In this document: in pieces, positions 11,290-22,407 of the stretch
Numbering within the stretch: position 1 is the stretch's first letter
Layout: the number at the start of each line of letters is the position of its first letter
Origin: Smallanthus sonchifolius
Lineage: Eukaryota; Streptophyta; Magnoliopsida; Asterales; Asteraceae
DNA length: 64,000 bases
Assembly: GCA_023525975.1 (NCBI GenBank)
Contig: CM042038.1
Span: 7,813,272 to 7,877,271 of the forward strand
Reading direction: 5' to 3'
Notes under the pieces: model-generated
Database searches by the model: none
What the model was told of the DNA's origin: nothing
The model's input: only the letters and a program-made list of their open reading frames with translations
Program-made: the position numbers and the translations under genes

Positions 11290-14200
11290 ATGGCGGTAGT
11301 AGACCTAAACCCTGCTTACACCACTACCGATTTCACCAATTCAAACCTTTCATATGTTTCATCGTCCGCTCGTCTCTCTCACCACCGCCGTCTGAGTTTC
11401 CGGCATCTTCCTCGATCTCCAACTCCGGCAATCCGCTGCTCTGTTACCTCCGAGTAAGCTTCTTTTACAGCCACTTACCGTTCGATTGTTAGTTACTGAT
11501 ATGTTATGTTTGTTTTTGAAGCCAAATTCAAGCACCGGTTGGTGTTGATGCTAAAGATTTGAAACAGAAGCCTGAATGTTTCGGTGTATTCTGCCTCACT
11601 TATGATCTCAAGGCTGTAAGTCTTCTCCCTCGTCGGATCTGATTCCATAAACCCTAGCTCCTTAAACTTATATAAATTGATTATTATATAATAATAATAT
11701 GACATGAAATATACTTTTTTTATAGTGAGAACCGGCTATCGATAAACTGACTGTAATACCCTGCTAACCAACAGGATTAGATAAGACGTAGATTGTGCCG
11801 AACTGGCGACATTCAAGGGGTTAGAGGGAGAAAACCAGTGGTTGGTTTAGAGTCTAAGGCCTCTATTAAAGGACTCAGACTCGTACGCTTACCACTGCGC
11901 CACCCCTTGAATGCTCGGTAATACTAGTTTCACTAGCCGAATTCCCGAACTTTGATTAATGTTGAAATACCGAACTGCTCGTAATCTGTTACTGGAGAAG
12001 TTCTGATATGTGTTGTTGGTTGTATATTAGCAGGAAGACCAAACAAAATCATGGAAGAAGATGATTAATGTTGCAGTTTCAGGTGCAGCTGGGATGATAT
12101 CCAACCATTTACTCTTCAAGGTAACAAAATCTTCAACATATTTTGTTATTGTTCTCGTTTTTACGATACTTGGAAAAAGATTCATGATTGAAAGTTTGAT
12201 TGCAGCTTGCATCAGGTGAGGTTTTTGGCCCAGATCAGCCTATTGCCCTGAAACTTTTGGGTTCCGAAAGATCATTTGGAGCTCTTGAAGGTAATTTTTG
12301 TACCAAACTTGGGTTAATATCATAAAAAACCAACATACATTATCATCTTGCACTCAACGTAATTCTGGCATATAAAAGTCTTTAAACTTGTCTAAAGTAC
12401 ATGTACATGTGTAATTTTTTTATTTAAATAATGACTTGTTAGCTTTAACAGGTCAAAATTTAATGAAGTGACATTCCATATGTGCAATAACAATGACACG
12501 GATTATCTTTTTGATCATATAAGATGTTGTATATTTGCATATAAAGCAATCAAGATAGTATACATGACTTCTATTTAAAAAAAAAACATCTGCATATCCT
12601 CCACATATGTCACGAGTGTGCTAGTAGCTGAAGTTTACTGTTGATTTCAGAATATGTGTGCATTTTAAACAATTCTAGGACTTTAATATACCAAAATTGG
12701 GTGGAGGGACTTTTTGGACAAAATGAAAAAGTATGTTGGTTTTTTATGGTATTACTTCTTAACCCGCAAACTCGTATAAATTATGTTAATTTTGCAGGTG
12801 TGGCTATGGAACTTGAGGACTCTTTGTATCCATTATTGAGAGAAGTAAGCATTGGCATAGATCCATATGAGATATTCCAAGACGCGGAATGGGCACTTTT
12901 GATTGGTGCAAAACCTAGAGGACCAGGAATGGAAAGAGCTGGCTTGTTGGATATTAACGGTCAAATCTTTGCAGAACAGGTTTTTTTCCTGTATCTTTTC
13001 ACTTTTATAACTCAAAGCTGGAATAAAATTTCTCAGAAATCTTATAATTTAATGGAGATATGACATAATGCCACAGGGAAAAGCTCTTAATGCTGTTGCT
13101 TCACCTAATGTCAAAGTCATGGTGGTGGGAAACCCCTGCAATACCAAGTATGGAAAACTACCTTCTATACATTTTGACTTTGGTTAAAGTCAAAGTCAAA
13201 GTGTCTCTGTTTTGACATTTTATATTCTTGTTGTATGTTGTTTGCAGTGCTTTGATCTGTTTGAAAAACGCTCCAAACATACCCGCTAAGAATTTTCACG
13301 CGTTAACTAGACTAGATGAGAATAGAGCAAAATGTCAGGTATTAAACACGGTTAAAAGTAACTTTTAACCGGGTTTTTGAATCATATATAAATTTTTGTT
13401 ATTCTTTTGCAGTTGGCTTTAAAAGCCGGAGTTTTCTATGATAAAGTCTCTAATGTCACCATTTGGGGAAACCACTCCACAACTCAGGTTACCCAATGTT
13501 ATTTACTTATTTTATATATGTTTTTGGCTTTGTATTCATGTTTCATTTGCTGAATGTAACTTGTTTGTCTTAGGTTCCGGATTTTTTAAATGCTAAAATA
13601 CATGGAGTCCCTGTTCCCGAGGTTATTAGGGACAGGAAATGGTTAGAAGAGGAATTTACTCATGTGGTTCAGACGGTGAGTCTGATTTAACTATGCTATG
13701 TTCTCGTGTGTGTAAGCGGTTCTAACCGTTAGGAAATGTTTTGTAGAGAGGCGGGGTGTTGATTAAGAAATGGGGAAGATCTTCGGCTGCATCAACTGCT
13801 GTTTCTATTGTGGATGCAATAAGATCACTTGTAACACCGACACCCGAGGGTGATTGGTTTTCAACCGGAGTAAGTTTCTTGTTAATATCATTGCCTTGCC
13901 TGATCTCACTCATTAGTAGGGTATTGGTAGGGCCGTGAGTTTTCCTGACGAGAGGTTTCTTGTTGACGGGCATTTTTTTTCCCTCAAAAGCATAATAGAA
14001 ACAATGCAGGTTTATTAAATTGAAATAGTTCCAGGCAAAATCTTTATAATGGAAACAAATGCAGGTCTATACAAATGGAAACCCTTATGGAATAGCAGAG
14101 GATATTGTTTTCAGCATGCCTTGCAGATCTAATGTGAGTAAAAACCAGTCCTTTTCTTTTGACTCTTCATCTAGTATGTATATTCAAACTCTTTAAAAAA

Positions 14201-14727
14201 AATATTTATTTTGCCAGGGGGATGGTGATTACGAGTTTGTCAAAGATGTGATATTCGATGACTACCTTCGTAAAAAAATTAAAAAGGTGCTCAAAATCTT
14301 AACTATTGAAAAATTTTATTTACTTTTTATGAAGTTCGATACTACAATTGAAGTTTTGTTGTTGTTTCAGTCTGAAGACGAGCTGCTTGCTGAGAAGAAA
14401 TGTGTAGCACACCTAACCGGAGAGGTGAGTATAAAATTGGCGGGTTGGGTAATGGGTCAAAATAGAATACAGGTTAGGTTACCTGCAAACTTTTTTTTAC
14501 TTTATTTATTTTGTAAGTAACTAATGTGTTAAATATGATCAAAATACTATATTACTACAACTATAATCTAACCTTTTCAAATAAATCAAGTTTCCGTGTT
14601 ATAGCATGATAACAAAACTTTGAAACTTGGTAGTTGAAGTTTCTAAACTATATTTTCCTTAAACTTTTATCAGGGAATTGCTGTCTGTGATCTACCAGAG
14701 GATACAATGCTTCCAGGAGAAATGTAG
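11290..14727 (+). CDS. NADP-dependent malate dehydrogenase, chloroplastic (14 exons, complete)
   Basis: Exons: 11290-11453, 11522-11615, 12034-12120, 12206-12290, 12798-12979, 13077-13147, 13248-13338, 13413-13487, 13574-13675, 13747-13869, 14065-14133, 14218-14286, 14371-14424, 14674-14727. Together they give 439 residues, as expected for the family. The enzyme reduces oxaloacetate to malate with NADPH in the stroma (malate valve) and is switched on by thioredoxin. The first 50 or so residues are Ser/Thr/Arg-rich, as in a transit peptide. Regulatory cysteines are present at both ends: C74 and C79 (ECFGVFC) and C415 and C427 (CVAHLTGEGIAVC). GAAGMIS at 103-109 is the dinucleotide-binding loop, and H279 in WGNHSTTQVPD is the catalytic histidine. 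The protein ends DLPEDTMLPGEM. The start at 11290 (MAVVDLNP) resembles other NADP-MDH starts; an in-frame ATG at 11194 is less likely. Intron 2 holds a SINE and intron 4 a MITE. No break was seen. Confidence 0.96.
11745..11910 (-). mobile_element. tRNA-derived SINE in intron 2 of the NADP-MDH gene
   Basis: Read on the minus strand it starts TTCAAGGGGTGGCGCAGTGG and ends GGTTAGCAGGGTATTAC. Both words are shared with the SINE at 54948-55126, so the two are one family. 'TGGCGCAGTGGTAAGCG' is a tRNA-like A-box. The target duplication is not clear. Confidence 0.7.
12315..12754. mobile_element. MITE-like element in intron 4 of the NADP-MDH gene
   Basis: The ends are 24-bp inverted repeats differing at one base: TAATATCATAAAAAACCAAC.. 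on the left, and its complement reading TAATACCATAAAAAACCAAC.. from the right. The 440-bp interior is AT-rich and non-coding. The target duplication could not be fixed. Confidence 0.6.
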
Positions 14728-15106
14728 AACAAGGTAGATAAAGTCATTGATCAGAAATTAATCTGGCATACCATCACAATACTGAGATATTCAGGAAACA
14801 GGATTACAATCATGTTTATGCATAATATCATGTTTCTAGTGTTGAACAATTATAGTTGCCAATAATGGGCAATTTATGCCACTTTAGTTTAAGATATTTG
14901 TAATTCTGTCGACTCGTTTTCAATCATGTTCAAACTTGGTCAAACACATGTACGCGACGTGATTATTATTCTGTTTTCATATCAATCATTCAAAATATGT
15001 ATAACCATTCATTTTAGAAGCGGTCACAAGCAACAGCTGGTCCCAGCCATGTCAAGACCAGACTGGCTTGTCTCTCTTGGCCCAGACCAATCCTATCCCA
15101 TCCCAA

Positions 15107-15111
15107 GGTGC
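15107..15111. repeat. left 5-bp target duplication of the LTR element
   Basis: GGTGC directly before LTR1, repeated directly after LTR3 at 25364-25368. Confidence 0.9.
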
Positions 15112-15635
15112 TGTAACATCCCGAGTTTTAGAGCACGAGAGAATTCACGAGGAATTAAAACTTAAATAAAAAGAAAGGAATCGGGCTTGGGCCGGGGTGT
15201 ATGGGCCGAAAGGGACAAGGGTTTGGGCCCTTATGAGTCTCAAGACCAGCCCCAACCCTCATTTGCAACACCATTTTCGGAATTCTAGAGAGAGAAAGCG
15301 AGAGAGAGCTTAGAGAGAGAAAGTCCCGGTTTTCGGAGTGAGCTTCAAGGATCGTTAGCAAGAGTCTCGTGAGTGTTTATCAACGAAAAGGAAGCGTTTA
15401 CAGGTAACCGATTCTCCTAGATCTGAGTTTTTCTTCATTTTGAGGTTTTACGGGTTTTGAAGGAAAAATCAAGTAAAGGTTGGGTTTTTACGTTTAAAAA
15501 TGAAAACGAAGTATAGATCTAGACTCTCGGTTAGAAAACACAAGTTTTGAATGTAAAAAAAGTTCGGATCTTGAGGATGTCAGATCTGCTTGCGAGTTAG
15601 GGTTTTGTGGGGAAGAAGACTGGTCTGGGACATGT

Positions 15636-15885
15636 ATCGAAACTAGGAAGTTTCGATAGTCAACATATGTCGAAACTAGGAGTTTCGATAGTCAGCATGT
15701 ACCGAAACTAGGAGTTTCGATAGGTCTGCAGGTACCGAAACTAGGTAGTTTCGATAGGTCACATGTATCGAAACTAGGTAGTTTCGATAGTCAACATATG
15801 TCGAAACTAGGTAGTTTCGATAGCAGCATGTATCGAAACTAGGAGTTTCGATAGGTCTGCAGGTACCGAAACTAGGAAGTTTCGA
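15636..15885 (+). repeat. array of eight short hairpins inside the LTR
   Basis: Eight copies of CGAAACT-AGG(T/A)-AGTTTCG, each a perfect 7-bp stem with a 3-4 base loop, are spaced by 10-18 bp linkers that also recur (GTCAACATATGT, GGTCTGCAGGTAC, AGCATGTA). The array is present again at +3648 and +7296. Confidence 0.9.
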
Positions 15886-16111
15886 TGAGTCTGATATGTG
15901 ACGAATTTTTATGATTGTACAGATTGTGTGAGATTCCAGTAGGACATCCCCGCTAAGATACCAAGTGAGTTCTAATCCCCTTTTTGCCTTCTTTAGGGGT
16001 GGTGTGCATACTTAGTGTAAAGTGTTTATTATATTTTATATATTATAAACTGAAGAGAAAAGCTATGTTTTAGTGAAAGGTTTAAAAGAGGCAAAAGTAT
16101 GTTTTTCAGCA

Positions 16112-16800
16112 AAGTAAGATATATCATTTGGCAAGCGTTTACTATATTTTTATATACATAAACAAAGGCATGATATATATGATAAGCTATGTTTTAGAAA
16201 GCAAGATGTATTTTATGATAAGCTATGTTTTAGAAAGCAAGATGTATTTTATGATAAGCTATGTTTTAGAAAGAAAGATATATCATTTGGCAAGCGTTTA
16301 CTATATTCTCATATACATAAACAAAGGCATGATATATGTGCTAGTATGTTTTCAGTAAAGTAAGATATATCATTTGGCAAGCGTTTACTATATTTTTATA
16401 TACATAAACAAAGGCATGATATATATGATAAGCTATGTTTTAGAAAGCAAGATGTATTTTATGATAAGCTATGTTTTAGAAAGCAAGATGTATTTTATGA
16501 TAAGCTATGTTTTAGAAAGAAAGATATATCATTTGGCAAGCGTTTACTATATTCTCATATACATAAACAAAGGCATGATATATGTGCTAGTATGTTTTCA
16601 GTAAAGTAAGATATATCATTTGGCAAGCGTTTACTATATTTTCATATACATAAACAAAGGCATGATATATATGATAAGCTATGTTTCAGAAAGTAAGATG
16701 TATTTTTATGATAAGCTATGTTTCAGTAAAAGCAAAGATATATCATTTGGCAAGCGTTTACTATATTTTTATATACATAAACAAAGGCATGATATATGTT
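16112..16800 (+). repeat. 246-bp tandem repeats inside the LTR
   Basis: The segment beginning ATATCATTTGGCAAGCG recurs six times (near 16120, 16266, 16366, 16512, 16612, 16738) and forms two full 246-bp units and a shorter third. A nested 34-bp unit with GATAAGCTATGTTTTAGAAA is repeated inside each. Open frames of 76 codons here are by-products of the repeat. Confidence 0.9.
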
Positions 16801-17029
16801 AAGTTATGAGCAAGATTTACAGAAATATTTATGAACAGTAAAGTGAACAGTTTTCCTTCGGGAATATGTACCAGCTATAAAGGTCCTTGGGACAGATGTT
16901 ACTTGTACAAGATGTCAGATATGGGTTCTACCCATTAGTAAGAACCTTTGTGGTTCGTTAACGGTTGTACAACTGGGATGAGTGACGGCGGTTGCTCGGG
17001 AGGTCCACGCAACCTCCCCTTAGCGTTAA

Positions 17030-17395
17030 GCGGTATTGTCGGTTCATGGACGTGAGCCATGGGGGCATTGACCAGGGTATTGTCGGTTCATGGATGAATC
17101 CATGGGGGCATTGACCAGGTACTCGTCGGTTCATGGATGAATCCATGGGGGCGGTACAGTAGTGACAAGGAATTGACGGATAAGCGGTATTGTCGGTTCA
17201 TGGATGAATCCATGGGGGCATTGACCAGGTACTCGTCGGTTCATGGATGAAAGCCATGGGGGCGGTACAGTAGTGACAAGGAATTGACGGATAAGCGGTA
17301 TTGTCGGTTCATGGTCGTTGATCATGGGGGCATTGACCAGGTACTTGTCGGTTCATGGATGTAAGCCATGAGGGCAGTACAGTAAAGAGGAATTG
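17030..17395 (+). repeat. about 43-110 bp nested repeats around GTCGGTTCATGG inside the LTR
   Basis: The word GTCGGTTCATGG occurs seven times, each followed by a short imperfect palindrome ending CCATGGGGGC. Two larger units share 'GTAGTGACAAGGAATTGACG'. Confidence 0.88.
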
Positions 17396-17419
17396 ACGGT
17401 TTATTATACGTTTTAAACT

Positions 17420-17719
17420 GTTTGAAAAGTAAAGTGTGTTAAGTTTAGCCTTAATGGCAGTACATATATGTTTGAAAAGTAAAGTGTGTTAAGTTTAGCC
17501 TTAATGGCAGTACATATATGTTTGAAAAGTAAAGTGTGTTAAGTTTAGCCTTAATGGCAGTACATATATGTTTGAAAAGTAAAGTGTGTTAAGTTTAGCC
17601 TTAATGGCAGTACATATATGTTTGAAAAGTAAAGTGTGTTAAGTTTAGCCTTAATGGCAGTACATATATGTTTGAAAAGTAAAGTGTGTTAAGTTTAGCC
17701 TTATTGGCAGTATATATGT
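17420..17719 (+). repeat. 50-bp tandem repeat, six copies, inside the LTR
   Basis: The unit starts TGTTTGAAAAGTAAAGTGTG and ends GGCAGTACATATA. Five copies are identical and the sixth is degenerate (TTATTGGCAGTATATATG). Confidence 0.95.
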
Positions 17720-18069
17720 TTTTAGTAAATCTTTTGTATAATTGATTTAAAGTAAACGTTAGAACTCACTCAGCGTTGCTGATTTTTAGTATGCACATCA
17801 GTTAAGTGTAGGTGGCAGTAGATGGAAGTGGATGCTTGGCTTGGCAAGAAGAGTTACCCGAAGATCAGCATCTGGCATCCTGTTTATGTTGATTAAGACA
17901 AGTTTCAGTTGTATTTGACAAGTCATGTTTAGACATGTTATATTTCCGCTGCGTATGTAAAGAAGATTAAATCGTTTCCGCTGTATTAATGAATGCCTTA
18001 CGTTTAAAGTGCTATGTATTGATGAGTAAATCCAATAAGTGAGGCCTTCCGGGATCGGGGCCTCACAAG

Positions 18070-18083
18070 TTGGTATCAGAGCC
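18070..18083 (+). other. primer-binding site, internal copy 1
   Basis: TTGGTATCAGAGCC, two bases after the end of LTR1, complementary to the 3' end of initiator-Met tRNA. The second copy is at 21718-21731. Confidence 0.85.
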
Positions 18084-18395
18084 ATAGTTTGAGAGATTTG
18101 GACATCCTCGATGTCCAGACTTAAACTGAGAATGGGACAATTAGCGGATGCCAGTACGGGTAACTCAAGCCAAAGCATCAGAAGCGTATAGTAAGTAAAG
18201 TTTACCTTTAGAGTGTCAAGATAAGAATAGAGGCTTTAGTGGAACCATGAAAGCGAATAAATAGAAAACAAGATGTGATGTAATGGTTAATTACAGATGG
18301 CCAGTGTATATTAACATCTTACCTTACTTATTGTGTTCTACATATTCCCTAGCATGATGAAATTAAATCTTTCGTTCTCTATCTTTCAGTTAGAA

Positions 18396-18584
18396 ATGGC
18401 TAGACGTAGAGGAACTTGAGGAGGTGGAGGAGGAAGACGTGGTGGGCGTATAGGCCGCCGCGTTAGAGCTAGTACCAACCAGGAGATTGAGGGGAGTGTT
18501 CACACTACCCATACCAATACGGTAGTCAGTCAGCACAATGTTGAGCATGCGGCAGGAGATGATCAGTTAACCCCAATAGCTTAG
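18396..18584 (+). pseudogene. gag remnant in internal region 1 (repeated at 22044-22232)
   Basis: An ATG starts MARRRGT and meets TGA at the eighth codon. The same frame then continues, Gly/Arg-rich (GGGGGRRGGRIGRRVRAS), for about 54 codons. The beginning resembles gag starts of plant Ty3/gypsy elements. No protease, reverse transcriptase, RNase H or integrase follows. Both internal copies share the stop. Confidence 0.65.
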
Positions 18585-18759
18585 ATGCCTTAGATTTAGA
18601 GATAACACCGATTAGACTCTCAGTGGTAGTTAATCACAATGGCCTTCATAACCAAGCTGCCTTGCATAGCTACGGTTCATGCCACCCATTCTGTGATTTG
18701 CTATCGGTATAGCTTATGGCAGGTTTCGAGGACGAAACCTATTGTAAGGAGGGTAGACT

Positions 18760-21715
18760 TGTAACATCCCGAGTTTTAGAGCACGAGAGAATTCACGAGG
18801 AATTAAAACTTAAATAAAAAGAAAGGAATCGGGCTTGGGCCGGGGTGTATGGGCCGAAAGGGACAAGGGTTTGGGCCCTTATGAGTCTCAAGACCAGCCC
18901 CAACCCTCATTTGCAACACCATTTTCGGAATTCTAGAGAGAGAAAGCGAGAGAGAGCTTAGAGAGAGAAAGTCCCGGTTTTCGGAGTGAGCTTCAAGGAT
19001 CGTTAGCAAGAGTCTCGTGAGTGTTTATCAACGAAAAGGAAGCGTTTACAGGTAACCGATTCTCCTAGATCTGAGTTTTTCTTCATTTTGGGGTTTTACG
19101 GGTTTTGAAGGAAAAATCAAGTAAAGGTTGGGTTTTTACGTTTAAAAATGAAAACGAAGTATAGATCTAGACTCTCGGTTAGAAAACACAAGTTTTGAAT
19201 GTAAAAAAAGTTCGGATCTTGAGGATGTCAGATCTGCTTGCGAGTTAGGGTTTTGTGGGGAAGAAGACTGGTCTGGGACATGTATCGAAACTAGGAAGTT
19301 TCGATAGTCAACATATGTCGAAACTAGGAGTTTCGATAGTCAGCATGTACCGAAACTAGGAGTTTCGATAGGTCTGCAGGTACCGAAACTAGGTAGTTTC
19401 GATAGGTCACATGTATCGAAACTAGGTAGTTTCGATAGTCAACATATGTCGAAACTAGGTAGTTTCGATAGCAGCATGTATCGAAACTAGGAGTTTCGAT
19501 AGGTCTGCAGGTACCGAAACTAGGAAGTTTCGATGAGTCTGATATGTGACGAATTTTTATGATTGTACAGATTGTGTGAGATTCCAGTAGGACATCCCCG
19601 CTAAGATACCAAGTGAGTTCTAATCCCCTTTTTGCCTTCTTTAGGGGTGGTGTGCATACTTAGTGTAAAGTGTTTATTATATTTTATATATTATAAACTG
19701 AAGAGAAAAGCTATGTTTTAGTGAAAGGTTTAAAAGAGGCAAAAGTATGTTTTTCAGCAAAGTAAGATATATCATTTGGCAAGCGTTTACTATATTTTTA
19801 TATACATAAACAAAGGCATGATATATATGATAAGCTATGTTTTAGAAAGCAAGATGTATTTTATGATAAGCTATGTTTTAGAAAGCAAGATGTATTTTAT
19901 GATAAGCTATGTTTTAGAAAGAAAGATATATCATTTGGCAAGCGTTTACTATATTCTCATATACATAAACAAAGGCATGATATATGTGCTAGTATGTTTT
20001 CAGTAAAGTAAGATATATCATTTGGCAAGCGTTTACTATATTTTTATATACATAAACAAAGGCATGATATATATGATAAGCTATGTTTTAGAAAGCAAGA
20101 TGTATTTTATGATAAGCTATGTTTTAGAAAGCAAGATGTATTTTATGATAAGCTATGTTTTAGAAAGAAAGATATATCATTTGGCAAGCGTTTACTATAT
20201 TCTCATATACATAAACAAAGGCATGATATATGTGCTAGTATGTTTTCAGTAAAGTAAGATATATCATTTGGCAAGCGTTTACTATATTTTCATATACATA
20301 AACAAAGGCATGATATATATGATAAGCTATGTTTCAGAAAGTAAGATGTATTTTTATGATAAGCTATGTTTCAGTAAAAGCAAAGATATATCATTTGGCA
20401 AGCGTTTACTATATTTTTATATACATAAACAAAGGCATGATATATGTTAAGTTATGAGCAAGATTTACAGAAATATTTATGAACAGTAAAGTGAACAGTT
20501 TTCCTTCGGGAATATGTACCAGCTATAAAGGTCCTTGGGACAGATGTTACTTGTACAAGATGTCAGATATGGGTTCTACCCATTAGTAAGAACCTTTGTG
20601 GTTCGTTAACGGTTGTACAACTGGGATGAGTGACGGCGGTTGCTCGGGAGGTCCACGCAACCTCCCCTTAGCGTTAAGCGGTATTGTCGGTTCATGGACG
20701 TGAGCCATGGGGGCATTGACCAGGGTATTGTCGGTTCATGGATGAATCCATGGGGGCATTGACCAGGTACTCGTCGGTTCATGGATGAATCCATGGGGGC
20801 GGTACAGTAGTGACAAGGAATTGACGGATAAGCGGTATTGTCGGTTCATGGATGAATCCATGGGGGCATTGACCAGGTACTCGTCGGTTCATGGATGAAA
20901 GCCATGGGGGCGGTACAGTAGTGACAAGGAATTGACGGATAAGCGGTATTGTCGGTTCATGGTCGTTGATCATGGGGGCATTGACCAGGTACTTGTCGGT
21001 TCATGGATGTAAGCCATGAGGGCAGTACAGTAAAGAGGAATTGACGGTTTATTATACGTTTTAAACTGTTTGAAAAGTAAAGTGTGTTAAGTTTAGCCTT
21101 AATGGCAGTACATATATGTTTGAAAAGTAAAGTGTGTTAAGTTTAGCCTTAATGGCAGTACATATATGTTTGAAAAGTAAAGTGTGTTAAGTTTAGCCTT
21201 AATGGCAGTACATATATGTTTGAAAAGTAAAGTGTGTTAAGTTTAGCCTTAATGGCAGTACATATATGTTTGAAAAGTAAAGTGTGTTAAGTTTAGCCTT
21301 AATGGCAGTACATATATGTTTGAAAAGTAAAGTGTGTTAAGTTTAGCCTTATTGGCAGTATATATGTTTTTAGTAAATCTTTTGTATAATTGATTTAAAG
21401 TAAACGTTAGAACTCACTCAGCGTTGCTGATTTTTAGTATGCACATCAGTTAAGTGTAGGTGGCAGTAGATGGAAGTGGATGCTTGGCTTGGCAAGAAGA
21501 GTTACCCGAAGATCAGCATCTGGCATCCTGTTTATGTTGATTAAGACAAGTTTCAGTTGTATTTGACAAGTCATGTTTAGACATGTTATATTTCCGCTGC
21601 GTATGTAAAGAAGATTAAATCGTTTCCGCTGTATTAATGAATGCCTTACGTTTAAAGTGCTATGTATTGATGAGTAAATCCAATAAGTGAGGCCTTCCGG
21701 GATCGGGGCCTCACA
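18760..21715 (+). repeat. LTR2 (2,956 bp), shared middle LTR
   Basis: It serves as 3' LTR of the first unit and 5' LTR of the second. At the two variable positions it has G (19091) and C (20971). Confidence 0.93.
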
Positions 21716-22407
21716 AGTTGGTATCAGAGCCATAGTTTGAGAGATTTGGACATCCTCGATGTCCAGACTTAAACTGAGAATGGGACAATTAGCGGATGCC
21801 AGTACGGGTAACTCAAGCCAAAGCATCAGAAGCGTATAGTAAGTAAAGTTTACCTTTAGAGTGTCAAGATAAGAATAGAGGCTTTAGTGGAACCATGAAA
21901 GCGAATAAATAGAAAACAAGATGTGATGTAATGGTTAATTACAGATGGCCAGTGTATATTAACATCTTACCTTACTTATTGTGTTCTACATATTCCCTAG
22001 CATGATGAAATTAAATCTTTCGTTCTCTATCTTTCAGTTAGAAATGGCTAGACGTAGAGGAACTTGAGGAGGTGGAGGAGGAAGACGTGGTGGGCGTATA
22101 GGCCGCCGCGTTAGAGCTAGTACCAACCAGGAGATTGAGGGGAGTGTTCACACTACCCATACCAATACGGTAGTCAGTCAGCACAATGTTGAGCATGCGG
22201 CAGGAGATGATCAGTTAACCCCAATAGCTTAGATGCCTTAGATTTAGAGATAACACCGATTAGACTCTCAGTGGTAGTTAATCACAATGGCCTTCATAAC
22301 CAAGCTGCCTTGCATAGCTACGGTTCATGCCACCCATTCTGTGATTTGCTATCGGTATAGCTTATGGCAGGTTTCGAGGACGAAACCTATTGTAAGGAGG
22401 GTAGACT
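21716..22407 (+). mobile_element. internal region 2 (692 bp)
   Basis: Copy of 18068-18759 with PBS, gag stub and purine-rich tract. I found no difference between the two copies by eye. Confidence 0.85.

Larger units (their letters stand above)
15112..18067 (+). repeat. LTR1 (2,956 bp)
   Basis: TG..CA ends. I found one private base, A at 15443, where LTR2 (19091) and LTR3 (22739) have G. It contains four repeat blocks listed separately. A GA-rich stretch lies at 15285-15330. Confidence 0.93.

Noticed and set aside
16128..16802. Repeated 60-76 codon open frames starting MASVYYIF (also at +3648 and +7296)
   Set aside because: They are by-products of the 246-bp LTR tandem repeat, have no domain, and their boundaries follow the repeat period.
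17420..17719. Six regular 50-bp repeats, CRISPR-like at first sight
   Set aside because: The copies are directly adjacent without unique spacers, and this is a plant LTR.
17798..18178. 126-codon minus-strand frame at the LTR end
   Set aside because: It spans the LTR/PBS junction on the antisense strand, repeats with the element and has no recognisable domain.
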